Notes under the pieces: generated by a model
Seen by the model: only the letters and a program-made list of their open reading frames with translations
What the model was told of the DNA's origin: nothing
Databases searched by the model: none
Position numbers and translations under genes: made by a program
Assembly: GCA_050084985.1 (NCBI GenBank)
Contig: JBITNC010000002.1
Location: 27,404,001 to 27,468,000 of the forward strand
Length of the DNA: 64,000 nt
Direction: 5' to 3'
DNA from: Nageia nagi
Taxonomy: Eukaryota > Pinophyta
Shown: in pieces, positions 50,009 to 61,704 of the stretch
Layout: every line of letters begins with the position of its first letter
How positions within the stretch are numbered: position 1 is the first letter of the stretch

Positions 50009-53000
50009 ATGTGAGATTCTTTTTTACCCAAACACATTCTTGATGGTTCCAACTTTGGAATTTGGAAACCATGGATGAGAGCTGAATTATAGGTAAGGAA
50101 GCTTTAACAAATGATGAATGAAAACCTTGTACCTTCTATAGATGAGAAGGAATTAGAGGCTTACAACATAAAAAATAAGTTGGCAACCTCCATGATTTAT
50201 CGTGGAAATTCAAATGATGTGCTTCTAATGATTTCCTCTTCAACCTTATCAAAGGAAGCTTGGGATAAGCTTAAGCAAATCTACCTTGGTTCAAAATTTT
50301 TAAAAAGGTTTACCATTCTCCAAAAGTTGCTTCAATCTCATCAAGGGGAAGATGAAAATGTTGCCATCTACTTAAACAAAATCATTAACCTAAGGACCCA
50401 ACTTGTTGCTTGTGGGTGCAATTGGATCAATGATAAGTTTATGATCTTCATCATTTTTCAAAGCCTTTCTTAAAAGTTTGAAAACTTTATAACAATTATA
50501 GAAAGAAGGCTTGATGATGAAGAAGAAGTCTTTTTCCTTGAGAACCTTTTTAGACACCTATTAAAGCATGAGGAAACCCTTAATAATAAGGTGTTGATTT
50601 CTTCTCCTAAGGATAATAATATTGATCTTTGAGAAACTAAAACTCCTTTCAAGAAGAAGTTCAACCATCAAAAGAAATCTTATCCTTCTTCCTCCAAAAG
50701 GTTTGAGAAAAGAGGTAATGCTTACATCAGTAGCAAGAATAATGGCAACAATAACCACTTCAAGCAAAGAGATGGAAAAGGCAAAGCAAATATTCCTTAT
50801 CCTAAGAAAAAGTTTGATGGTAATTGTACTATTATGACATCCAAGGTCACAAAGAAAATTGATTATTTAAAAAAAAAAAAGAGAAAAAGTTTAAAGGTAA
50901 TGGAAATGTAAAGAACTACAAAGGAAAGAAGAATATTCATGCTAGTTTTGCTATGACGCTCTACTTCCTATCTCACTCTTTTTCATCTGAATGGATTGTT
51001 GACTTCGGTTGCACTAATCACTTATGCTTTGAAAAAGAAAAGTTTGAGAACTTTCACAAGTATAAAAAGGATGCGGTTGTGATAGATGATAACTCTACCC
51101 TTGAAGTCCAAGGAATTGGGAGTGTGTTGATTCATGGAAAGGTTCTTAAAAATGTTCTCTATTTTCCTAAGTTAAGGATGAACCTTCTCTCTGTGATCCA
51201 ATTTGCTAGAAAAAGGTACTCTTTTGAGTTTAACTCTCAATCATGGTGCATTAAGAAAGGACTTGCCACTTTGGTTAAAGGATCTATGAAAGATAACCTC
51301 TACATTATGCATCAAGTTCCATAAAAATTGTATTATTCTTCTAGTGTGTGTTTTAAAGGAAATATTTGGGACCATTATTTAAGGCACCTTAACCATAAGA
51401 GTATTCAAGTCATGAAAGACCAAGAACTTATGAAAGGTTTGCCTTCTATTTCTCCTTCAGTTGGTCTATGTGAGAAGTACATTCTTGGAAAGATGCATAA
51501 ACAAAAGTTTGAAAAAGATAAGGTAACAAGAGCATCTCAATCTCTTCAACTTGTGCATTCAGATTTGATGGGTTCATTTCAAACTAAGTCGCTTGGAGGA
51601 GCTTCTTACGTCTTAACCTTCATTGATGACTTTAGTAGGATGACCTTTGGGTATCTACTTGAACACAAAGATCAAACCTTTGAGAGTTTTAAGGTTATTA
51701 AAGCCTTTATTAAGAATTAAATGAACCATAAAATCAAGATGTTGAGATCAAATAATGGAAGAGAATATAATAGTAATGAGTTCAATGAATATTGTGCTAA
51801 GTATGGAATCAAGAGGTAGTTTACAATTCCATGGACTCTTTAGTAGAATGATCTTATCGAAAGGAAAAATAGAATAATTATGAAGATGATCCAGAGGACT
51901 CTTCAGTTGCACCTAGTTGGTTAGATATTAATGTAGATAAGTCACCTCAGGAACAAAACTCTTCAACTCAAAGGGTAACAAGGAGCATGATCTTGAACAA
52001 ATTCTTATTTTCCAAGATTGACAATAAGCATGAGCCCTCAACCTTCAAAGAAGCTTCAAAGCACGAGTGCTAGATGGAAGCCATGAAAGTGGAGTATGTG
52101 GTACTTATGAAAAATAAAACTTAGGATTTGGTTCCTTATCCCAATGAGAAGAATGTGATTGGCAATAAATGGATCTACAAGGTCAAGTTCAATTCAGTTG
52201 GAAATATTGAGAAATACAAGACAAGGTTAGTAGCTAAATATTTTGCTCAAAAATATGATGTAGATTATGAGGAGACCTTTGCTCCTATGGCAAAGATGCC
52301 TACTGTGAGAGTTATTCTTACTCTTTCTATAGCTCAAAGATGGAAAGTTTTTCAACTTGATGTTAAGAATGCATTTCTCAATGGTGACTTAGATGTAGAA
52401 ATCTTAATAAATAAACTAGAAGGGTTTATTATGGAAGGCAAAGAGTCCTTTATGTGCAAGCTAAATAAGTAATTGTATGGACTTAAGCAAGCACCTTGAG
52501 CTTGGTATAGAAATATTTCAGGGTACTTTGTAGACATTGGTTTCTCCAAGTGTTTTTCTAACTTTGATCTATATGTGCTTAATCAAGGGAAAGACATGGT
52601 CTTGATTCTCCTTTATGTGGATGATCTTCTAATAACTAGAAATAATGATAAAATCATTTAAGAGTGCATATCCAAACTTAAGGCAACATTTGACATGATT
52701 GATCTTAGTCTCTTGCACTACTACCATGGAATGCAAGTGTATCAATACAAGGATTGTACTTACCTCAGTCAATCTAAGTATATATCAAACATCTTGTAGA
52801 ATTTGTGGAATGGAGGAGTGTAGATTTGCTATAATCCTAATCTCTTCTAGAATCATAGTTTCTTTGAGCTCCAACTCTCAGTTAGCTAATGCTATAGCTT
52901 ATAGGTAATTAATTAGTAGTTTTTTGTATTTGACTATATCCAAGCTAGATATTACCTTTGTAGTGAATCTAATGGTTCGATTCATGAAGAAACCATATGT

Positions 53001-53580
53001 TGAGCACCTTAATGCTATTAAGCAAATCTTAAGGTATATTGTAAGGACTAAGGATCTTGTTGTCAAGTATTCTAAGTTACCTTTATTTGTTCTCTCTAGA
53101 TTCTCAGATTCTAACTATGGCAGAGATAGAGATGATAGGAAATTAACCTCTAAGTATGTGTTTAGCATTGGTTTAGATGTTATCTCTTGGACTTCTAAGA
53201 AGCAACCTCCTATTTCTCTTTCCACCATAGAAGATGAATACCGTGCCGTATCTGTTACAGCCCAAGAAGCCATTTGGCTAAGGCATCTTCTGAAAGAAAT
53301 TGGGTATGCACAAGGTGGCTCATCTTTGATTTCTTCATACAATCAATTAGCTATTTCTTTGACTAAGAATCTTGTGTTCCATCAGAGAATAAAACATGTG
53401 GAAATCCATGCCCATTTTATCAAGGAGAAGGTTCTTGATGGCATCATACACTTGGAGTATTGTCCATCCACCTTGAACTTCGTTGATTTGTTCACCAAAC
53501 CCTTCTTGGAAGCTCAATTCTATAAGCTTAGGGATACTATTGGGTTGGTGAAGTTGCCCTCAAGGGGAAGTGAAGTTTGA
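50009..53580 (+). pseudogene. CopD gag-pol pseudogene
   Basis: Gag (50009-50860, zinc knuckle frameshifted); protease near 51000 with DFG instead of DSG; gag-pre-integrase (51328-51560); integrase with HSDLMGSF, then a deletion after about 51890 that removes its C-terminal half; reverse transcriptase (52080-52900, LYVDD near 52610); RNase H (52924-53580), ending GSEV-TGA. It is the only copy here that retains Glu at the third integrase position (IERKN, 51858). Stops lie at Gln (51718, 51817, 51841 and 51844 areas) and Trp (52068 and 52122 areas). Confidence 0.88.
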
Positions 53581-53601
53581 ATTCTTATGTTGAATTCATA
53601 T

Positions 53602-54100
53602 TGTTAGAATTTGTAATGAAATATTGTGAATATCTAAACTCCTTGTAAATTCAATTAATCACTTAAGGGTATGTAGATACCTTAAGAGATTAATTGAATT
53701 CTTTAATATGTAGACTTTGACTTTACCAAAGTGGTTAGTTGGTAGGTTGAAGTTTGGTGATACATTTAATGTAACCCTAACCTTACCCTTGGGTTAAAGG
53801 AAGGTTAGGGAGGTGCTCTCAAGCTATAAATAGAGGGCCTCTCCTCTTGTAAATATAATCTAAGTCTTGGAGTAAGATTACTCTACTTAGTTGTGTAGGA
53901 GAGAGCTAGAGAATAGTTGTAAGAGAGACATAGATTGAGAATAGAGAACTAGTTGTGGATGTACTCCCAAGGAGGGAGGAACCACATTATATTGGTGTCA
54001 TATTGTGTGAATTATGTTCTTAGAATTATAGATGATGAATGATTTAGCTTCCTAATCTTAGGTCCTAGAGGATTTATTTAGATCTAGTTCAAATCCTTCA
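53602..54100 (+). repeat. CopE 5' LTR
   Basis: 499 bp, TGTTAGAATT to AATCCTTCA, with a CTATAAATA box at 53824-53832. Same LTR type as CopB. Confidence 0.95.
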
Positions 54101-54101
54101 A

Positions 54102-54117
54102 TTGGTATCAAAGCCTT
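54102..54117 (+). promoter_or_regulatory. CopE primer-binding site
   Basis: TTGGTATCAAAGCCTT, one mismatch (A for G) from TGGTATCAGAGC. Confidence 0.8.
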
Positions 54118-54919
54118 GTTGAGGAAGCTCTTCTTTTGGTGTGGAAGCTACATCTTGGAGGTTCTTCATCCTTCTTCATTCCTCATCTTACACCCCATTG
54201 GTGAGGTAAATTTTAAGAAAAGGTATAAAGTTCCTCCTTATTTGATCATTTTTTGTGATTATTACATAATGCTACTAACACATTATTTGCTATGTCCTTT
54301 TTAAGTTATGATTAACAAGTTGCAATTTTTTACTAATCCTCTATGTTACTTGCAATTTTAAATTGCTATAGTTCTTTTAAAAAAAAGGGTTAGTATACAA
54401 AAATTGTAATTTGTTGTTCATATTATGTTGAACTTAAAAGTATGTGTTGGTTCAATTATTTGATTAAATACCAATATATGATGCAAAATTGCAATATTTG
54501 TACTAACATTTTTTTTATGTTAGTAGTAATGTATTATTGTGAAATTTCTCATATATACTATCATTAGTGAGTTATTGATATGATCCTAAGCAAAAGGCAT
54601 GGGAGGACAATTTTTTTGTTCTACCACAATTTTAGGGGCACAATAATATATTCACAGGCTCAATCTATCTAATATATATATATAGATATATATATTGTAT
54701 TTTTGTTTAAACATAATCAAAAATATCTATAGATATTTTTTATAATAATCCAAACACAATTATCTTTATTTTAAATCTGTTTAAACAAACATAATCATAA
54801 TATATTATCCAATGTTTAACTTTAGGGGGCAAATAAAAATAAATTTATGGTCACGATCAAAAATTTAAAACCATATAAATTTTATTAAAGTTCATTTGGG
54901 GCAGCGTAAATAAAAATTA

Positions 54920-55780
54920 TTGTCACGGATTCATTATTGTCCCGCTCGCCTCCACCTCCCCGCGCGAGTGGTGGTGGCTCCTCCCGACCACCTCCACGCA
55001 TGCTCCTCCGCCCGCCTCCACCACCATGCCCTTCAACGCGCACAGGGAAATACGTTGGAAGATGCAGGCTGTCGACATAGTTCTATGGACTACCCTCCTC
55101 GTAGGATATGCATGCATGTTGTTTGATGCGCTACATGCTTTAGACTTCGTTTCATGGCCTCCCCACGTCCTACTGCTGCTCGCAGACTATGCCCAAATCG
55201 GCTACGTTACACAGAGCATGAATTATTTGCCAAGATGCACTCTACAGACCAAGCTACCTGGCCTGCACTCATCACTGGATCTACCCTTCTCACCCTAACT
55301 GGGAGCTTAACTGATCGTAGGCAAAGCCAAAATAAATACATTGAAACGACACTCAAATTATTTACCGTGTTACCTGCTTCAAACACCGTTTCATGCACTG
55401 TACTGCTCATCAAATCTACACCAAATGACTTATTTAACGTGCTTCCTGATGCATACACCATTCCATGGGCTCCAATGCACGAAGGATATGCACCAGACGG
55501 CTCCATTGAGACTCCCACGCATTGGTTGCTAAGCTGCATACAGACACCGTCTCCTGCCAAGCAATGATCGTAGGATATACACACAGCAAGTCTTCACGAT
55601 TGGGTGGTCAACTGCTGATTGGCCGCCCCACGTGGCCTCCACCCGCCACTCCTCATGTGCCTCACGCAACTTCCCCCCCTCTACGCGGCTTCCTTGCCGC
55701 CTTGGTCTCTCCTGCCACCCCTGCCCAGCTTCTCCACCACCCTGAGGCTTACACATGCCTCTTTTATTTTTTAGTCAACC
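54920..55780 (+). pseudogene. Captured PPR gene fragment, degraded
   Basis: A GC-rich insert that reads as plant PLS-type pentatricopeptide repeats spread over all three plus frames. Repeat cores at 55074 (DIVLWTTLLVGYA), 55143 (DFVSW then ADYAQIG), 55247 (TWPALITG), 55382 (NTVSCTVLL), 55454 (YTIPWAPMHEGYAPDGSIET) and 55543 (DTVSCQAMIVGYT). The last spacing is near the 93-105 nt expected for PPR motifs; the others vary from about 70 to 135, consistent with indels. Linker pieces such as LFNVLPD also fit. PPR proteins act in organelle RNA processing, but this copy is broken and lies in a retrotransposon leader. The start (54920-55060) is a Cys/His/Arg-rich part I cannot place. Confidence 0.7.
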
Positions 55781-56239
55781 TATAGTTGTTGGGTATTTAA
55801 TTTTTTTTTTTTTTACCCACTCCACATTTGCTTGGATTTTTTGCTTTAGTCACACTTAAATATTTTAAGTTTACCCCTTCAGTGACCAATAGGCATAACT
55901 CACACTTAACCCTCATTTTTTTAGCATCCAAGTTGTTAGCACTTTAAGTCAAAATGGGGGGGATTTTTATCATTTTTTACTTAAAGCTAAATAGATCTTG
56001 CATGTGATTCTAAATGAATCTTGCATGCTGAGTTTAAAATGCATGCCTCTTAACATTGTTAGGATTTAAGCATGCTTAGTACTTAAATTTATAAGTTAAA
56101 ATGCATGATGCATGTTTTTATACTTAATTTTAAGTCATGGACTAAATACATGTTTTTAAATTATGGATTAAATGCTAAATAGGACTTAGCATTTGAAAAA
56201 TTCATTATTTTTGAACTTGAGCAAAAATATGAAAAATGT

Positions 56240-56850
56240 AAAAGTCCTTTAGGGGTTAGTACAAAACCCATTGGACTCATTTTTGGCCTCTTAAGGTTTC
56301 AAGTTCGTGTGGATGGAGTATTTTTCACTTTACTTTATGTTTTTGCACATTTGCTTTATACTTGCAATACGCAAAAATTTGAAAGTAACCCCTAAAATGA
56401 ATACATCCGCATGTATTTTCCACAACATGACTTGTTTGGGGAGCCATGAGGTGAGGACAGGGCAGACTGGAGCCCTTTTAGTCCGAAGAACTGAGTGGTG
56501 GTAAGTCCGTCTTAATTGCCCCTAAGACCTTTGTTGGATTGGACATAACTCTATTAGGTGGACAGGCATGTGTGTAGTGATACCACATGTCCTCATGTCC
56601 ATTTAGGGATTATCCTGATAACCTAGGAGGAAAACTGAAAACCTTAATCAAGATAATTAAAATGGCTGGTCCAAGATACGTCGGATCCTTGGAAAATAGT
56701 AGGTACTTCTCCTTATGAGAGTATATCACTGACCAAGGTGAACTGGTTGAGGACTGGTAGTACCTGGGCTCCACCTTGCGGGCATCCAGGTGAAGGCCTA
56801 ATTCTATACAAGAAAACAACCCCAACTTTATCCTTCTATGGATCGTGGTT
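56240..56850 (+). other. Family-conserved leader block next to gag (CopE copy)
   Basis: About 600 nt retained in all five copies (CopA 10560-11200, CopB 25690-26300, CopC 29450-30075, CopD 49195-49830) although the rest of the leader differs. It includes 'cattggactca', 'gaggtgagga', 'ctattaggtggacaggcatg' and 'ggattatcctgataacctag'. There is no shared ORF, so conservation is probably at the RNA level. Confidence 0.65.
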
Positions 56851-56959
56851 AATGAGTTTGCACATGTGGGACATGTTTGCTTATTAGATGTTTTATATGT
56901 ATAGATGGAAAATTATAAAAGTTTACATTCTTATTGAATATTTATTTGTTTTTGTAGCA

Positions 56960-59900
56960 ATGGTTGAAACCTTCGTTCCCAAGCATATACTCGACGGTTC
57001 CAACTTTGGAATATGGGAACCTCGTATGAAAGCCGAGTTACAAGTAAGGAAGCTGTGGCAGACAGTTAGTGAAGACATGGTTGCTCCTACTGATGAGAAG
57101 GCTCTTGAAGTATACAACTCAAAGAATGAGTTAGCAACTTTAATGATTTATCGTGTAGTTTCAGATGATGTCCTTCTCATGATCTCTTCATCAACTTCAG
57201 CAAAGGAAGCTTGGGATAGGCTAAAGAAAATTTACCTTGGGTCCAAATTTTCAAGGAGGTTTACCATTCTACAAAAGTTGTTGCAGTATCGACAAAGTGA
57301 AGATGAAAGTGCCTCCATCTACTTAAATAAAATCATTGACCTCAGGACACAACTGGTTGGTTGTGGGTGCAAATGGATCAATGATGAGTTCATGGTCTTC
57401 ATCATTCTTCAAAGCCTTACTACAAAGTTCAGCAACTTTGTCACGGTTATGGAAACAAGGCTCGATGATAAAGAAGATGTCATCTCACTTGATAACCTTT
57501 CTAGACTCCTTCTAAAGCATGAGGAAACTTTGAACAAGAAAATGTTGAACCTTTCTCCAAAGGACAATAGCATTGCTCTAGGAGCAACCAAAACTCCTTT
57601 CAAGAAAAAGTTCAAACATTATAAATTCAAAGACAACAAGTCCTCATCTACCTTCAGGAAGTATGACAAAAAGGGCAACAACAACAATCATGGCAACTAC
57701 AGGCAAAGGAATGACAAAGCTGGATCAAGTAATCCAACACCTCAGGAAAAGTTTGATGGGAATTGTAACTTCTGTGGCATCTTTGGGCACAAAGAGTATG
57801 ATTGTCACAAAAAGAAATTTGCTCAAAAAGGAAAGGGAAATGCAAATGTGAGAACTTTCAATAATAGAAAGAAGAACAAGCATGCTGCTTCTGTTGCCTA
57901 CTACTCAATGACTCAAACTATTTCAAATGATTGGATTGTTGATTCAGGATGCACTAATCACATGTGTTATGAAAAGGATAAGTTTGAAAACTTTCATAAG
58001 TACAAAAAGGATGCAATTGTGATAGGTGATAATACAGTCCTTGATGTTCACGGAATAGGGAGTGTGAAGATTCATGGAAAGACTCTTGATAATGTCTTTT
58101 ATGTGCCTAAACTAAGGATGAATCTCATCTCCGTGATTCAGATTACAAGGAAAGGATGCTCATTTGAGTTTACCTCACACTCTTGGTGTGTTAAGAAAGG
58201 ACTTGCCACCTTGATGAAAGGATCAATAAAGGATGACCTTTATATTATGGATCAAGTACCTTCAAAGATTTGTCTTACTGCAAATGTTTGTTCAAAAGGT
58301 AATCTTTGGCATCAACAATTAGGGCACCTTAACCACAAGAGTATACAAGATATGAAAACTCAAGCACTTGTGGAAGGTTTACCTAATATTTCACCCACAA
58401 TTGGTCTTTGTGAAAGGTGCATTTTAGGAAAGATGCATAGGCAAAAGTTTGAAAAAGATAAGGCAACTCGGGCTACTTGTCCTCTTCAGCTTGTGCATTC
58501 AGATTTGATGGGTCCTTTTTAGACTAAGTCACTAGGTGGAGCTTCTTATGTTCTGAACTTCATTGATGACTTTAGTAGGATGACATTTGGTTATCTACTT
58601 GAGCACAAGGATCAAACTTTTGACAGGTTTCAAGACTTCAAGGTACTTGTTGAAAATCAAATTGATTTTAAGATCAAAATGCTGAGATCTGATAATGGGG
58701 GTGAATATAATAGCAATGAGTTTAACAACTATTATGTTAAACATGGGATTAAGCGATAATTCACAATCCCTTACACCCCTCAGTAAAATGGAGTTGCTAA
58801 AAGGAAGAATCGCACCATTATGGAAATGGTAAGATGCATGTTGGGTAACCTTCCTAGTTTATTATGGGGTGAAGCTGTTCACACTGCTATTCACACCCTA
58901 AATAGGTGTCCTACTAAGGCAGTTGAAGGTAAAACTCCATATGAAGCATGGACAGGAAAGAAACCTAACCTCTCACACTTCAGGGTCTTCGGTTGTGATT
59001 CATTTGCCTTCATTACCTCAGAGAAAAGAAAGAAGCTAGATAAACGATCAGAAAAATGCATCTTTGTGGGGTATGATAATCAGCATAGAGGTTACAGGCT
59101 CTACTCTTCATCCCATAAAATAGTCTTTGTTTCTAGGGATGTCAAGTTCAATGAACTTTCTGAGGATACGACTTCTCATGCTGAAGTGTCTGATACAGAT
59201 AATTCTTCGCCTGCACCTAACTGGTTGGATGAGCATGTAGAGAAGTCACCACAAGAGCAAAATTCTCCAGCATAGAGAATTACAAGAAGTATGACCTTGA
59301 ATAAATCCTTATTTGCAAAAATTGATAATATGCATGAGCCATCAACCTTCAAAGAAGCTTCCAAGCAAGAGTGTTGGATGGAAGCTATGAAAGTTGAGTA
59401 TGAGGTGCTCATGAAAAATGAAACTTGGGATTTGATTTCTTATCCCAATGAGAAAAATGTGATTGGCAATAAATGGATATACAAGGTCAAGTACAATTAT
59501 GATGGAAAAATTGAAAAATACAAGGCAAGGTTAGTAGCCAAAGGATTCGCTCATAAATATGGTATTGATTATGAGGAAACCTTTGCTCCTGTAGCCAAGA
59601 TGCCTACTGTCAGAATATTCCTCGCTCTTTCTGCAGCTCAAGGATGGAAAGCTTTTCAACTTGATGTCAAAAGTGCATTTCTCAATGGTGACTTGGATGT
59701 TGAAATCTACATGAATCAACCAGAAGGATTTATTCCAGAAGGAAAAGAGTCTCTTGTGTGTAAGCTAAAGAAGTCTTTGTATGGACTTAAGCAAGCACCT
59801 AGAGCATGGTACAAGAAAATTTCAGGATTCTTTGTAGATATTGGTTTTTCCAAGTGCTTCTCAGATTCAGATCTATATGTACTCAATCAAGGAAAAGACG

Positions 59901-60883
59901 TGGTCATAATTCTCCTTTATGTGGATGATCTTCTCATAACAGGCAATAATATTGAAATCATCCAAGAGTGCATCTCCAAACTCAAGGCAACATTTGAAAT
60001 GACTGATCTAGGTCTATTGCATTACTATCTTGGGATGCAAGTATACCAACACAAAGATTGTACTTATCTTAATTAATCTAAGTATATATCAGACATCTTG
60101 CAAAAGTTTGGAATGGAGGAGTGTAAATATGTTGCAATACCTGTTTCTCCTGGAATCGTTGTATCACTGAGCTCAGATTCTCAGTTGGCTGATGCTACAG
60201 CTTATAGACAATTGATTAGTAGTCTTCTGTATCTGACTATCTCTCGTCCTGATATTGCCTTTGCAGTGAATCTGATGGCACGATTCATGCAAAAACCATA
60301 TGTTGAACACCTCAATGCTGTTAAGCAAATCTTGAGGTATGTTGCAGGGACAAAGGATCTTGCTCTTAAGTATTCCAAAGTGCCCTCAATTGTTCTCTCA
60401 GGATTCTCAGATTCTGATTATGGGGGAGATAGAGATGACAGAAAATCAACCTCTGCATATGTATTTAGCATTGGTTCAGGTGCTATCTCTTGGGCTTCCA
60501 AGAAGCAACCTATTGTGACTCTTTCTACCACCAAATCCGAATATCGAGCCATGTCTGTTGCTGCCCAAGAGGCTATTTTGCTAAGACATCTTCTGAATGA
60601 AATTGGGTATAAGCAAAATGGCCCATCTCTTATTTCGTCAGACAATCAATCGGCTATCTCTTTGGCTAAGAATCCTGTGTTCCATCAGCGAACCAAACAT
60701 GTAGAAATCTAAGCTCATTTTATCAGGGAGAAGGTTCTAGATGACATCATACACTTGTAGTATTGTCCATCTACTGAAAACTCCGCTGATTTGTTCACCA
60801 AGCCCCTTCCTGAAGCTAAGTTCTGCAAGCTTAGGGATTCTCTCGGGTTGGTGAAGTTGCCCTCAAGGGGGAGTGAAGTTTAA
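56960..60883 (+). pseudogene. CopE gag-pol, one frame with seven stops
   Basis: 1307 codons from ATG at 56960 to TAA at 60881, with no frameshift. Gag; CCHC knuckle C-x2-C-x4-H-x4-C at 57764-57805; protease DSG at 57941; gag-pre-integrase (about 58310-58450); integrase with Asp at 58502 and Asp at 58691, and 36 codons further Lys (AAA, 58799) instead of the expected Glu; reverse transcriptase (59390-60070, LYVDD near 59920); RNase H (60400-60880, DSDYGGD, then STTKSEY). Premature stops at 58520, 58757, 58784, 59273, 60074, 60710 and 60758; six stand where related copies have Gln, the last where they have Glu. I place the start at 56960 because it follows the putative acceptor and matches CopB; an in-frame ATG also lies upstream at 56888. 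Confidence 0.93.
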
Positions 60884-61695
60884 ACTTTTGTTAGTGATGA
60901 CAACTTCACCTCTAAGAGGCCTTTTTGATTGTACATTCTAGACCTCCATGGTAAGTTTGCTCTGCGTGACAAACTTGTTGTACAATTATTGTTATAGAGT
61001 GTTGATTATTTTATACCTCAGTGGTAAGTTTGCTCTGCGTGACAAACTTGTTGTACATTTTATACCTCCGTGGTGAGTTTGCTCTACGTGAGAAACTTGT
61101 ACAAATTTTGAGCATATAATTAATATACCTCCGTGGTAAGTTCGCTCTACGTGAGGAACTTGTTGTACATTCTATACCTCTGTGGTGAGTTTGCTCTGCA
61201 TGAGAAACTCGTTGTACAATTTTTATGCTCTATTTAAAATCAACACATGTCTATATACAACAGGTGACTATGAGTGATGGCTTGGCATCTCTGTGATGGC
61301 TTATAGTGCACCATTGATCAGTTATTTATAAGATGGCATTATTTGATTCTCTTATTTGAATATATGATGCATCTAACTGATTTTGTTCATGAGTTGCTTG
61401 TAGCATGCAAGATCTTCTTCAGAAATGCAGGTTACTCACCTTGTGAAAGCAAGCTCATGGAGACTCACATGTCAGCTTAAAGTTGATCAACTACTATGTA
61501 CAGTGAAACCAGTTGTGGTTAATGATTGTATTGTAAACCATTTTTTGTCAAATGGTAATGTAGTGAGTCTCATACTAGTTCTCAAAAAGATTCTCAAATA
61601 TGTAAAAGTTCTCATCTCCACTTGTATCTCTATGGAGGAGAACTCTCTCTTACTCTTTCTCTTCTCTCTTCTACGCTCTATCCCAATATTGCATT
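60884..61695 (+). other. CopE 3' non-coding region with tandem array
   Basis: About 60935-61225 holds units of 'tacctccgtggtaagtttgc' and 'tctgcgtgacaaacttgttg', fewer than in CopB. It then follows the conserved order up to the polypurine tract. Confidence 0.8.
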
Positions 61696-61704
61696 AAGGG
61701 GGAG
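61696..61704 (+). promoter_or_regulatory. CopE polypurine tract
   Basis: AAGGGGGAG directly before the 3' LTR. Confidence 0.85.

Larger units (their letters stand above)
54206..56957 (+). other. CopE leader, putative intron
   Basis: Donor GAG/GTAAAT (GT at 54206), acceptor TTTTTGTAG (AG at 56956-56957), two bases before the gag ATG. Predicted length 2752 nt. It holds AT-rich DNA, the captured PPR-like insert (54920-55780), GCATGC repeats (55985-56165) and the family-conserved block (56240-56850). Confidence 0.55.

Noticed and set aside
55529-55756. Gly/Arg-rich minus-strand ORF
   Set aside because: Shadow of the captured PPR insert, which makes sense on the plus strand.
56960-60883. TAA/TAG read as Gln (ciliate-like nuclear code), since six CopE stops sit at Gln positions
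   Set aside because: Trp-to-TAG (CopB near 24664; CopD near 52068 and 52122) and Arg-to-TGA changes also occur, CopE ends in TAA, and the PPR and tRNA-Met features are those of a land plant. Cytosine deamination explains the pattern.
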